From NCBI GenBank assembly GCA_965116765.1, contig OZ220718.1, forward strand, positions 868,001-932,000: DNA of 64,000 bases, read 5' to 3'. Below are positions 23,447 through 32,177 of this stretch, piece after piece; the stretch's first letter is position 1, and each line of letters opens with the position of its first letter. The notes below the pieces were generated by a model. That model was given only the letters and a program-made list of their open reading frames with translations. It was not told the DNA's origin and ran no database searches. The position numbers were made by a program, and so were the translations under genes. The stretch comes from JAJEEA01 sp965116765. Lineage in GTDB: Bacteria > Acidobacteriota > Vicinamibacteria > Vicinamibacterales > UBA8438.

Positions 23447-24949
23447 TCAGCCGAACGACAACCGGTAGCCGGCTTCCCGGAGGTAGGCGGCCTCGGTCTC
23501 CAGATCGGCGCGGGTCAGCGGGTGCTCGTCGAGCCATCCGGGGGGGAACCGCAGGTCGAGGGCGTTCCTGGCGGCGCCGAGCTCGATGGGGGGGAGGGGC
23601 AGGGGGCTTCGGCTCCGATGCAGGACCACCGACAGGCGCAGCGGCATCGCCAGCCGCTCGGTCCACGCCGACCAGTTCCGGGGCAGGGCGGCGATGACCT
23701 CGGTCGGAAACTTGCGCCGGTGGGACCGCACCAGGGTCGCGAGCACCTGCTGCTCGGGCAGCGAGAATCCCTGCAGGTCGGCATGGGCGACGATGTACTC
23801 CCCGTGGCGGTGGTAGTGGTTGTGGGCGATGTCGAGACCTATCTCGTGCAGGTTGGCGGCCCACGACAGGAACTGCCGCGCGTTGCGGTTCCCCAGGTTC
23901 CAGCCGTCCGCCACCTGCGCGAGCAGGAACAGACCCGTCCGCTTCACCCGCGCCGCCTGCTGCCGGTCGACGTGCGCGCGATCCGCCAGGGCCTCGACCC
24001 CCCGCTCGCGCACGTCCTGATCGCGGATCCGGCCGAGAAAGTCGTAGAGCAGGCCCTCTCGCAGGGCCCCGTCCGAGCGTCGCATGACCTCGATGCCCAT
24101 CGCCTCGAACAGGGCCGACAGGATCGCCGCCCCCCCCGCGATGGTCGTCCTGCGCCTCGGGTTCAGCCCCTCGAGCTTCAGCCGGCCGACGCGTCCCGCC
24201 CTCAGCAGGGTGTCGCGCAGCTTGCCCAGGGCGGCGGCGGTGATCCCCTTCCGGCTCCATCCGTAGGTGCGGACGAGGCCGTCGATGGCCCGGATGGTCC
24301 CCGAGGCCCCGGCCACCTCCTCCCAGTCGATCGCGCGGAAGCGCTCGGTGATCGGCTCGAGCTCCTGCAGGGCGGCGAGCTCGGCCCGCCGCCAGCTCTC
24401 GGGGGTGAGCCGGCCGTCGCCGAAGTGGGCGCGGCTGAAGGTGATGCAGCCCATGTAGAGGCTCTCCATCTCGAGGGGCGCCCCGTCGCCCACGATCAGC
24501 TCGGTGCTCCCGCCGCCGATGTCGACGACCAGCCTCCGGCGCTGGGGTCCGGGCAGGGTCCGCGTCACCCCGAGAAAGATCAGGCGGGCTTCCTCGATGC
24601 CGGAGATCGTCTCTATGGAGTGCCCCAGCGCCCGTTCCGCGTCGACCAGGAACTCGCCGGCGTCGGCCGCCGCCCGCAGGGTGTTCGTACCCACCGCGCG
24701 CACCCCGCTCGGGTCCATGTGGCGCAGCCTCTGTCCGAACCGCCGCAGGCACTCGATGGCGCGGTCGCGCGACTCGGGGGTGAGCCGGCCGTCGGCGTCG
24801 AGGCCGGACGCGAGCTGCACCATCTCGCGCAGGCGATCGACGAGGACCGGCTCGCCCCCCTTGGTACGGGCGACGAGCATGTGGAAGCTGTTGGAGCCGA
24901 GGTCGACGGCGGCGATGTTCTCGGGAAGGGTCTCGATCGGGTTCGGCAC
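23447..24949 (-). CDS. ppx: exopolyphosphatase / guanosine pentaphosphate phosphohydrolase
   Basis: 500 residues. An actin-like ATPase-fold Ppx/GppA domain covers residues 1-310 (AAVDLGSNSFHMLVAR, VVDIGGGSTELIVG), then an HD-like C-terminal domain with NLHEIGLDIAHNHYHRHGEY. It hydrolyses terminal phosphate of polyP and possibly pppGpp. It is divergent from ppk1 with 83 bp between start codons, so the synthesis and breakdown genes share a control region. Confidence 0.93.
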   Translation of the reverse strand: MPNPIETLPENIAAVDLGSNSFHMLVARTKGGEPVLVDRLREMVQLASGLDADGRLTPESRDRAIECLRRFGQRLRHMDPSGVRAVGTNTLRAAADAGEFLVDAERALGHSIETISGIEEARLIFLGVTRTLPGPQRRRLVVDIGGGSTELIVGDGAPLEMESLYMGCITFSRAHFGDGRLTPESWRRAELAALQELEPITERFRAIDWEEVAGASGTIRAIDGLVRTYGWSRKGITAAALGKLRDTLLRAGRVGRLKLEGLNPRRRTTIAGGAAILSALFEAMGIEVMRRSDGALREGLLYDFLGRIRDQDVRERGVEALADRAHVDRQQAARVKRTGLFLLAQVADGWNLGNRNARQFLSWAANLHEIGLDIAHNHYHRHGEYIVAHADLQGFSLPEQQVLATLVRSHRRKFPTEVIAALPRNWSAWTERLAMPLRLSVVLHRSRSPLPLPPIELGAARNALDLRFPPGWLDEHPLTRADLETEAAYLREAGYRLSFG

Positions 24950-24959
24950 GACGGTGTCC

Positions 24960-24965
24960 TATAAT
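24960..24965 (+). promoter_or_regulatory. candidate -10 element (TATAAT) of ppk1
   Basis: A perfect TATAAT lies 67 bp before the ppk1 start in the ppx-ppk1 divergent region. No good -35 is seen 16-18 bp upstream, so an activator may be needed. Confidence 0.35.
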
Positions 24966-25032
24966 CGAAGGCTCCCGTGAGCGGAAGCCCCGCGAGATAT
25001 TAACAGCGAGCCCCCGAATCGAAAGGGAAGCG

Positions 25033-27152
25033 GTGTCGACCAGAGCCCGCCTCGCCGCCCTCGGACCGGCCCGGGCGTTCCTCAGCCGCGAGCTGAGCTG
25101 GCTCGGGTTCGCCCGCCGGGTGCTGCATCTCGTCGGCCGCGCCGACCTCCCCCTGCTCGAGCGCGTCAAGTTCGCGGGCATCATCGGGATGCTCCACGAC
25201 GAGTTCTTCATGAAGCGCATGAGCGGCCTCAAGCGCGAGATGGACAACCGGGCCAAGAAGCTCTCCATCGACGGCCGGACGCCGGCCGACGAGCTTGCCG
25301 CCTGCCGCGTCCAGCTCCTCGCCCAGGTGGCAGAGCTCGGCCGGCTGTGGCACGAGGAGCTGGTGCCGGACCTGGTCCGGGCGGGGCTGCCCATCCTGCG
25401 GCACGACGACTTGAAGCGGGACGAGCGCGCGGCCCTGCGCGCCTACTTCGCGCGCAACATCCAGCCGATACTGACCCCCTCGCCGTCGATTCGGAGCATC
25501 CGTTTCCGTTCATCAGCAACCTCGGGCTCAATCTCGCGGTGTTCATTCCGCACGACGGCGACACCCGCTTCGTGCGCATCAAGGTGCCCGGCAACCGCCC
25601 GCGGTGGATCCCCCTGGACGACCGCCCCGGCGTGGTGCCCATCGAGCAGGTGATCGCCGCCAACCTCGACCTGCTGTATCCCGCCTCGCCGCCCGCCGCC
25701 GTCCACGTGTTCCGGGTCACGCGCGCCGCGGAGGGAGACGTCGAACACGCGGACGGCGGCACCGACGCGCCGCTGGCGGAACCCGGCAGCATCGTCCGGC
25801 AGGTGAGCTCGGAGCTGAAGGCCCGGCGGTTCGCGGGGGTGGTCCGGCTGCAGGTGGACAGCACCATGCCGGAGCATCAGGTGACGTGGCTGAGCCGCCA
25901 GCTCGGCATCGGCCCCGACGACGTCTATCCCACGCGGGCGCCCCTCGGGGTGAGCGACCTGCAGAGCGTCGACGGGCCGGGCCGCGACGACCTGCGCCAT
26001 GCGCCGCACGAGCCGGTCGACCACCCCCGGCTTCACCGGCTGCCCGACAGCCCCTCGGCGATCTTCGACGAGATAGCGCGCGGCGACATCCTGCTGCACC
26101 ACCCCTATCAGAGCTTCGACGCCTCCGTGCTGCGGTTCCTGAACTCGGCCGCGACGGATCCCGCGGTCCTCGCCATCAAGCTGACGATCTATCGCACCAG
26201 CCGCGACTCGCCGCTGCTGCGGGCGCTCGCGGAGGCCGCGCGGCAGGGCAAGCAGGTGGCGGTGCTCGTCGAGATCACGGCACGGTTCGACGAGGCCCCG
26301 AACATCGCCTGGGGCAACTTCCTCGAGAAGGAAGGCGTGCACGTGTCCTACGGGGTGGAGCGGCTCAAGACCCACGTCAAGCTCGCCCTCGTCGTGCGCG
26401 ACGAGCCGGACGGGGTGCGGCGCTACGCGCATGTCGGCACCGGGAACTACCACTCGGGCACGGCCCGGATCTACGAGGACATCGGGCTGCTGACCTGCGA
26501 CGAGTCGATCGGCAACGACGTGGCCACCGTCTTCAACTCGTTGACCGGCGTGATCCCGTACCCCGAGAGCAGCAAGCTGCTCGTCGCCCCGGTGTCGATG
26601 CGGCGCCGCTTCATCGAGCTGATCCGGCGCGAGGCGGAGCACGCCCGGGCGGGGCGGCCGTCGGGCATCGACGCGAAGATGAACCAGCTCCAGGACGCCG
26701 AGATCATCCACGAGCTCTACGACGCGAGCGGGGCGGGCGTGCCCATCCGCCTCAACGTCCGCGGGCTGTGCTGCCTGCGCCCCGGGGTGAAGGGACTGTC
26801 GGAGACGGTGCGGGTGTTCGGCGTCGTGGGGCGCTTCCTCGAGCACAGCCGGATCTTCCGGTTCGTCAACGGGGGAGATCCGGAGCACTTCATCGGGTCG
26901 GCGGACTGGATGAAGCGGAACCTGAACGGCCGCGTGGAGACGGTGATCCCGGTCGAGGACCCCGCGCTCAAGCGCGAGCTCGACGAGATCCTGGCCGCCT
27001 ACGAGCAGGACAACTGCTCGGTGTGGGACTGCGGTTCCGACGGCGAGTACGTCCTCAGGACCCCCGCCCCCGGCGAGCCGCGGCGCGAGGTGCAGGAGGA
27101 GTTCATTCGCCGGGGCCGGAGCGTCGCGGAGCCGGTCGGCGTGGGGCCGTGA
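25033..27152 (+). CDS. ppk1: polyphosphate kinase 1 (interrupted by a one-base frameshift)
   Basis: Polymerises ATP gamma-phosphate into polyP. The first frame (from GTG 25033) gives FLSRELSWLGFARRVLHL and DEFFMKRMSG, then loses the family sequence at NIQPILTP. The second frame picks up exactly at LAVDSEHPFPFISNLGLNLA and continues to the end, including the catalytic HVGTGNYHSG and FIGSADWMKRNLNGRVE. One extra C in the run at 25475-25479 would join them into 706 residues, the normal PPK1 length. The residue after the NY of GTGNYH is His instead of the usual Asn. Either a sequencing indel or a broken gene; all catalytic regions are otherwise preserved. Confidence 0.85.
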
Positions 27153-27183
27153 GCGCCCGGGTCGCCGGGCGGCGACGGGCCGG

Positions 27184-27696
27184 CTAACGATAGTAGATGT
27201 GCCGTCCGATCCGGACGGTGCGTTCCCGCGGCACCCTCCACGGCGGGGTGCCGAGGGCGGCGGCGTGAAAGAACAGCGCGCCGCCGGTCGGATCGGCGTT
27301 GCGGCCTTCCAGCGCCGCCGTTGCGACGTCGAGGGCGAGGGCCCAGAGGTCCGCGTCCCGCGGCTCGTCGCTCTTCCCGTCGCACCAGAACCTGAACTGA
27401 CAGCCGGGCGCGGGCGTGCCGCCCTGATAGACCACCTCGCAGACCGCGGGTGGGAAGTCGCGATGCGCGCGGCGGTTGAGGACGACCCAGGCCACCGCTT
27501 CCATGCCCTCGCGACTCTCCCCGCCCGCTTCCCAGTAGACGGCCAGCGCCAGGCACTCCCGCGGGTCGTCGTCGGGCTGGGCGGCGGCGGCGCCGGCCCC
27601 CGGGGCCCGGGCGGCGAAGAGTATCCCCAGCACCAGTCCGGCCGCCCGAAGCAGCGGAGCCGGCGACCCGAACGCTCCCGTCCTGCGCGATCCCAT
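27184..27696 (-). CDS. SleB-like cell wall hydrolase
   Basis: 170 residues with an N-terminal signal peptide (LLRAAGLVLGILFAARA) and a Hydrolase_2/SleB domain: LALAVYWEAGGESREGMEAV carries the catalytic Glu region, with VLNRR after it. SleB-family enzymes are lytic transglycosylases that act on peptidoglycan; outside spore formers they serve general wall turnover. Convergent with ppk1. The ATG at 27696 is chosen because the signal peptide starts there. Confidence 0.85.
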   Translation of the reverse strand: MGSRRTGAFGSPAPLLRAAGLVLGILFAARAPGAGAAAAQPDDDPRECLALAVYWEAGGESREGMEAVAWVVLNRRAHRDFPPAVCEVVYQGGTPAPGCQFRFWCDGKSDEPRDADLWALALDVATAALEGRNADPTGGALFFHAAALGTPPWRVPRERTVRIGRHIYYR

Positions 27697-27742
27697 GTCC
27701 CGGAGTATCGGCACGCTGTCTCGATCCGGACACCCGCCGCCG

Positions 27743-27799
27743 AGCCCGCCAATCGTCGCCTTCGGCTCCGCTCGGCGCCCAACCATCCTGCCGGCGTCA
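27743..27799 (+). repeat. dispersed hairpin repeat, partial copy
   Basis: GCCCGCCAATCGTCGCCTTC, GGCTCCG and CGGCGCCCAACCATCCTGCC match the family core; the hairpin half is missing. It overlaps the yifB stop by 3 bp. Confidence 0.65.
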
Positions 27800-29311
27800 C
27801 TCGTCGAGCCTGAACTGTACCGCTTCCGCGAGATGGTCGGCCGCGATCGTCTCATCGCCGGCGAGGTCGGCAATCGTGCGCGCCACCTTCATCAACCGGT
27901 GGCAGCTCCGGGCGCTGAGACGAAACCGGCGGCTGGCCGCGTCGAGAATCCGGAGCCCGGCCGCGTCGAGCGCGCAGTGGCGGGAGAGGGCGCGGCCCTG
28001 CAGGCGGGCGTTGACGGGCGCTCCGTCGGGACATCGGTTCCGCGCCCGCTGGGTCTCGCGCGCGGCGGCGACCCGCCGGCGCACCGGCGCCGACGCCTCC
28101 CCGGACCCGGCCTCCGTCAGCGCGCGGAAGGGCAGCGCGGGCACCCGGACGCTGAGGTCGATGCGGTCGAGCAACGGCCCCGAGAGGCGGCTCCGGTATC
28201 GCGCGATCTGGTGCGGGGAGCAGCGGCACGGGCGGGTCGGCTCTCCGAGATAGCCGCAGATGCAGGGATTCGTGGTGGCGGCGAGCAGGAAGCGGGCCGG
28301 GAACACCACCGAACGGGCCGCGCGGGCCACCTGCACCGCGCCCTCCTCGAGGGGCTGGCGCAGGGCGTCGAGCACGTGGCGCGCGAACTCCGCCGCCTCG
28401 TCGAGGAGCAGGACGCCGTTGTGGGCGAGGCTGATCTCGCCGGGCCGGGGGATCGCGCCGCCGCCGGCGAGCGCGACGTCCGATGCGGTGTGGTGGGGAG
28501 CGCGGAAGGGCGGGGTCGACACGAGCCCGCCGCCCGGCGGCAACAGCCCCGCCACCGAGTGGATGGTGGTCACCTCGAGGGCCTCGTCCACCGTCAGGGC
28601 GGGAAGGATGCCCGGCAGGCGGCGCGCGAGCATGCTCTTGCCGGCCCCCGGGGGCCCGACGAAGAGCAGGTTGTGGCCTCCGGCGGCGGCAATCTCCAGG
28701 GCCCGGCGGGCGACGGGCTGCCCCCGCACGTCGGCGAGGTCCGGCGCGGCGGGGGACGCGGGGGCGGGGCGCGGCACCGCCGTCGCGGCTCGGCCGGCTC
28801 GTCCCGTCAGCACCGCGACGGTCTCCTCCAGCGAAGTCACCGGCACGACGGCGAGACCGGCGACGAGCGCCGCTTCGCCGGCGTTGGCCTCGGGCGCCAC
28901 GAGGCGTTCGACCCCGTCCCGCCGGGCCCGGGCCGCGATCGGGAGGAGCCCCCGCACGGGCCGGACCGCGCCGTCGAGAGACAGCTCACCGACGACGACG
29001 GTCCGGTCGAGCCCGGCCCCGGGCACGAGCCCGGCCGCGGCGAGCATGCCGAGGGCGATGGGCAGGTCGAACGCGGAACCCACCTTGCGGATGTCCGCGG
29101 GGGAGAGGTTGACCGTCACCCGCCGCCTCGCGAGCTCGATGCCGGAGTTGCGGATGGCGCTGTCGATGCGCTCCCGGCTCTCGCGGACGCTGGCGTCGGG
29201 CAGGCCGACGAGGATGGTCGCCGGCAGCCCGCCGACCGACACGTCGACCTCGACCCGGACGGGCTGCGCCTCGATGCCGAACAGCGCCGCGCTTTGCACG
29301 ATGGCGAGCAC
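27797..29311 (-). CDS. comM: YifB/ComM family Mg-chelatase-like AAA+ ATPase
   Basis: 504 residues: N-terminal ChlI-like/Lon protease-like fold (about 1-170), AAA+ core with Walker A VGPPGAGKSMLARRLPG and Walker B GVLLLDEAAEF, and a C-terminal Mg_chelatase_C domain. It includes the zinc-type Cys cluster NPCICGYLG...CRCSP. In ComM this ATPase is a hexameric helicase that promotes branch migration during natural transformation; the family is widespread in non-competent bacteria too. With comEA-like and pilus genes elsewhere in the window it fits, but does not prove, DNA uptake. Confidence 0.92.
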   Translation of the reverse strand: MLAIVQSAALFGIEAQPVRVEVDVSVGGLPATILVGLPDASVRESRERIDSAIRNSGIELARRRVTVNLSPADIRKVGSAFDLPIALGMLAAAGLVPGAGLDRTVVVGELSLDGAVRPVRGLLPIAARARRDGVERLVAPEANAGEAALVAGLAVVPVTSLEETVAVLTGRAGRAATAVPRPAPASPAAPDLADVRGQPVARRALEIAAAGGHNLLFVGPPGAGKSMLARRLPGILPALTVDEALEVTTIHSVAGLLPPGGGLVSTPPFRAPHHTASDVALAGGGAIPRPGEISLAHNGVLLLDEAAEFARHVLDALRQPLEEGAVQVARAARSVVFPARFLLAATTNPCICGYLGEPTRPCRCSPHQIARYRSRLSGPLLDRIDLSVRVPALPFRALTEAGSGEASAPVRRRVAAARETQRARNRCPDGAPVNARLQGRALSRHCALDAAGLRILDAASRRFRLSARSCHRLMKVARTIADLAGDETIAADHLAEAVQFRLDE

Positions 29312-29607
29312 GGCGGGATTGCATGCAAGTAGACTGCCGGCGCTCGATCACCGCTCGCCGGCGCTCGGACGGGATGGGGATGGCAGGAACCGAGCCGGAG
29401 CGGGGGACGCTTTCTCGCAGGAAGTGCGCGGCAGGGCCTCGAGCGTCCCGGCCCCGCCGGCGGCCGGGAGCGGGAGTCTCCGCTGCTCGCAGCCGCCGGG
29501 GCGCCGCGCCGCGCCGGCGCGCACGGGCCCGGGCGGCCGAGCGAAACCGGTGGCGAAGGCGCCTCACCGAAGAAGCCGCCAGCCGGGGGCCGGCGGCGCG
29601 CGCCGGC
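29312..29607. other. gene-free stretch between yifB and aldehyde dehydrogenase
   Basis: No gene supported. Just after the dehydrogenase stop (in its direction of transcription) the sequence AGCCGG...CCGGCT around 29582-29609 can fold into a GC-rich hairpin, a possible terminator without a T run. Confidence 0.35.
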
Positions 29608-31410
29608 TCAGGCCTCCACGAAGATGCGGTGCCGCTCTCCGAGGTCCCGGGCGGCCGGGGTGATGATGGTGCGGCCGTCGACGGCGATGCGCCGGCCGGC
29701 CTCCACCGCCTGGCGGACGTCGTCCTCGCAGACGAACTCGACGGCCGCGCCCGGCCCGGCCGGCCCGTCGATCGGGGCCGGCGCCGTCGATGCGGCGCGG
29801 GGAGTCGGGGGCGCGGCCGGGCCGGGATCCGGCGGGGCCGCCCCGGCCGCCGGGGGCGCGGCCGGGGCGCTCGGCCCCGCGACCGCGGGGGGCGGGGTCG
29901 AGCCCACGCCTCGCGACGCGAGGAACGTGTCGATTCGGCGGGAGAGAAGCCCGGGGTCGAGCCGGCCGGGGCGCGGGCGCCCGGCGGCCGGGGTTGCCGG
30001 GGACGGGACGCCACCGCCGCTCCGCTCGGGCGAAGGCGGCTCGGCGGGGCGCACCTCCCAGGCCAGGCGCTTGACGTTCAGCAGGTGCCGGGGCGTGATG
30101 TTGTCCGAGGTGATGTTGCCGCCGTGCCCGCCGCAGCCGAGGGTCATCGAGGGGTCGAGGCCCGTCGTCATGCCGATCGAGCCGAGGGTCGTCGGGGTGT
30201 TGACGACGATGCGGAAGGCGGGCTTGCGAAGGCCGAACTCGAGGATCACCTGCTCGTCCTGCGAGTGGATGGCCATGGTGTGGCCCATCCCGCCGTAGCG
30301 CAGGATCTCCATGCACCGCTCGCAGCCCGCCCGCCAGTCGGCGACGACGTAGAACGACAGCACCGGACAGAGCTTCTCGATCGACAGGGGATGGTCGCGC
30401 CCCACCCCCTCGAGGGGGGCGATGAGGACCCGGGTCCCCGCCGGCGCGTCGATGCCGGTCCGGGCCGCGATCTCCGCCGCCGTCCGGCCGACCAGCTCCG
30501 GACTGGGCAGGCGGTCGGCGGTGACGAGGGCGGCGGCGAGGCGGTCGGCCTCGCTCGCGTTCAGGAAGCGGCCGCCCTGCCGCTCGAGCTCGCGGCGAGC
30601 CTCCCCGGCCACCGCCTCGTCGACCACGACGGAGTTCTCCGACGAGCAGAGCAGGCCGTTGTCGAAGGTCTTCCCGGCGATGATGTCGGCCACCGCCTTG
30701 GGCAGGTCCGCCGTCCGCTCGATGTACGCGGGGGCGTTGCCGGGCCCGACCCCGTAGGCCGGCTTCCCGGCGCTGTAGGCGGCGCGGACGAGGCCGAGCC
30801 CGCCGGTGGCGAGGATGAGGGCGACCTCGCGGCGCCGCATCAGCTCCTGCGTGCCCTCGAGGGTCACCGTCGTCATGCAGGTGACGGCGTCGTCCGGCAT
30901 CCCCGCCCCGCCGGCGGCCGCGGTCATCAACTCGGCGACCCGGCGGACGCACCGGGCGGCGGCGGGGTGGGGGCTCAGGACCACCGCGCACCGGGCCTTG
31001 AGGCAGACGAGGATCTTGTAGATGGCGGTGGAAGTGGGGTTGGTCGACGGCACGACGGCGGCGACGACGCCGAACGGCTCGGCGATCTCGACGACGCGCT
31101 CGGCCTCCAGCCGCCGGATGACGCCGACGGTGCGCATGGGCTCGATGAACCGGCGAATCGTCTCGGCCGCGAACAGGTTCTTGCGGACCTTGTCGGCCTC
31201 GTTGCCGTAGCCGGTCTCCTCGACCGCCATCCGGGCGAGCGGGGCGGCCTGCGCGGCGGCGGCCTGCGCGGCGGCGGCGACGATGCGGTCCACCTGCTCC
31301 TGGGTCAGCTCGGCGAGGCGCGTCTGGGCGGCGCGGGCGCGCCGCGCGAGCTGCCGGGCCTCGCGTATCGAGTCGAGGTCCGAGTCGACGAGGGGGGCCC
31401 TGTCAGCCAT
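29608..31410 (-). CDS. acylating aldehyde dehydrogenase with BMC-type tail (EutE/PduP-like)
   Basis: 600 residues. Residues about 1-455 are a CoA-acylating aldehyde dehydrogenase (EutE/PduP/AdhE-N type): VVPSTNPTSTAIYKILV, GVGPGNAPAYIER and the catalytic Cys in FDNGLLCSSENSVVV. Then come about 100 residues rich in Pro, Ala and Gly, followed by a short C-terminal module (VEFVCEDDVRQAVEAGRRIA, then TIITPAARDLGE) resembling short EDVR...TPxARD segments found in microcompartment-associated enzymes. The next gene upstream encodes a BMC-H shell protein, so the tail probably packages or docks the enzyme. It converts an aldehyde to acyl-CoA inside the shell (inference from family). Confidence 0.88.
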   Translation of the reverse strand: MADRAPLVDSDLDSIREARQLARRARAAQTRLAELTQEQVDRIVAAAAQAAAAQAAPLARMAVEETGYGNEADKVRKNLFAAETIRRFIEPMRTVGVIRRLEAERVVEIAEPFGVVAAVVPSTNPTSTAIYKILVCLKARCAVVLSPHPAAARCVRRVAELMTAAAGGAGMPDDAVTCMTTVTLEGTQELMRRREVALILATGGLGLVRAAYSAGKPAYGVGPGNAPAYIERTADLPKAVADIIAGKTFDNGLLCSSENSVVVDEAVAGEARRELERQGGRFLNASEADRLAAALVTADRLPSPELVGRTAAEIAARTGIDAPAGTRVLIAPLEGVGRDHPLSIEKLCPVLSFYVVADWRAGCERCMEILRYGGMGHTMAIHSQDEQVILEFGLRKPAFRIVVNTPTTLGSIGMTTGLDPSMTLGCGGHGGNITSDNITPRHLLNVKRLAWEVRPAEPPSPERSGGGVPSPATPAAGRPRPGRLDPGLLSRRIDTFLASRGVGSTPPPAVAGPSAPAAPPAAGAAPPDPGPAAPPTPRAASTAPAPIDGPAGPGAAVEFVCEDDVRQAVEAGRRIAVDGRTIITPAARDLGERHRIFVEA

Positions 31411-31534
31411 GGCGGGACATGCCGCGGGGCGGGGCGCCGGACGGGCGCGCGTCAGGTGTCCGACAGAGGTCCGCGCCGTTCAGGGAGGCCCGATCAGCCA
31501 TGGCCGGATGCGGGGCGGGTCGATCAACCGGCGT

Positions 31535-31627
31535 CGCGGGCTTCGCCCGCCCATCGTCGCCTGACGGCTCCGCTGGGCGCCCAACCAACCCGCCAGGAGT
31601 CCGCACCGTTCTACGGTGCAGACTCCT
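31535..31627 (+). repeat. dispersed hairpin repeat, full reference copy
   Basis: Tail part: GCGGGCTTCGCCCGC mini-hairpin, then ATCGTCGCCTGACGGCTCCG and CTGGGCGCCCAACCAACCCG. Hairpin part: AGGAGTC-GCACCG-TTCTA-CGGTGC-GACTCCT (31594-31627, one mismatch). It overlaps the last codons of the BMC-H gene, so the hairpin encodes its C-terminus and can act as a terminator. Confidence 0.8.
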
Positions 31628-31895
31628 TGGGCAGGATCTTCTCCACCTCGCCGTGGGGGCGCGGGATGACGTGGACGGCCACGAGCTCGCCGACCCGGCG
31701 CGCGGCGGCGGCGCCGGCGTCGGTGGCGGCCTTGACCGCCCCGACGTCGCCGCGGACGAAGACGGTGACGTAGCCGGCGCCGATGTACTCCTTGCCGACG
31801 AGCAGCACGTTGGCGGCCTTGACCATGGCGTCGGCCGCCTCGATCGAGCCGACGAGGCCCTTGGTCTCCACCATGCCGAGCGCTTCGAGAGACAT
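31611..31895 (-). CDS. bacterial microcompartment shell protein, BMC-H (PduA/EutM type)
   Basis: 94 residues, one BMC domain (Pfam00936): ALGMVETKGLVGSIEAADAM, VLLVGKEYIGAGYVTVFVRG and GAVKAATDAGA are textbook PduA/EutM sequence. Hexamers form the flat facets of the shell. It is followed by the aldehyde dehydrogenase 200 bp downstream. No pentameric vertex (BMC-P) or trimer (BMC-T) gene is present in the window, so the locus is incomplete here. Start ATG at 31895; a longer frame upstream is basic low-complexity sequence. Confidence 0.95.
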   Translation of the reverse strand: MSLEALGMVETKGLVGSIEAADAMVKAANVLLVGKEYIGAGYVTVFVRGDVGAVKAATDAGAAAARRVGELVAVHVIPRPHGEVEKILPKESAP

Positions 31896-31940
31896 CGCCG
31901 TCGTTCTCCGCTGTGTGCGTGGCATCCGAGCCCGACCCGA

Positions 31941-32012
31941 CATCGCCGCCCGACGGCTCCGCCGGGCGCCCCACCGACCCGCCAGCGGTCGGCGCCGTTC
32001 CCCCGCGCAGAC
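31941..32012 (+). repeat. dispersed hairpin repeat copy in BMC-H leader
   Basis: CATCGCCGCCCGACGGCTCC, GCCGGGCGCCCCACCGACCC and GCCAGCGGTCGGCGCCGTTC match the family core in order. It lies between the candidate promoter and the BMC-H start. Confidence 0.65.
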
Positions 32013-32051
32013 GCCTGGCCGGCCCGATCGCGTACGTGCGAAAACGGCGCA

Positions 32052-32080
32052 ACTCTAACATGCCGTGAAACATGCGGCAA
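32052..32080 (-). promoter_or_regulatory. candidate promoter of BMC-H / aldehyde dehydrogenase
   Basis: Minus strand TTGCCG (32075-32080), 17-bp spacer, TAGAGT (32052-32057). A diverging TAGAAT (32127-32132) may serve the gspF operon on the plus strand. Confidence 0.4.
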
Positions 32081-32177
32081 CCGCGCGCGCGCCGGCGATG
32101 CCGTGGCGCGGCCGGCCGCGGACTGCTAGAATCGCCCGGAGGCGTGGTGCGCGCTCCGGCGGCGCGGGCCCCGACGC

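Noticed and set aside
32061..32077. parS-like half site TGTTTCACG (minus strand)
   Set aside because: Only the left half matches TGTTTCACGTGAAACA; the right half does not, and no full site was found near parAB or elsewhere in the window.
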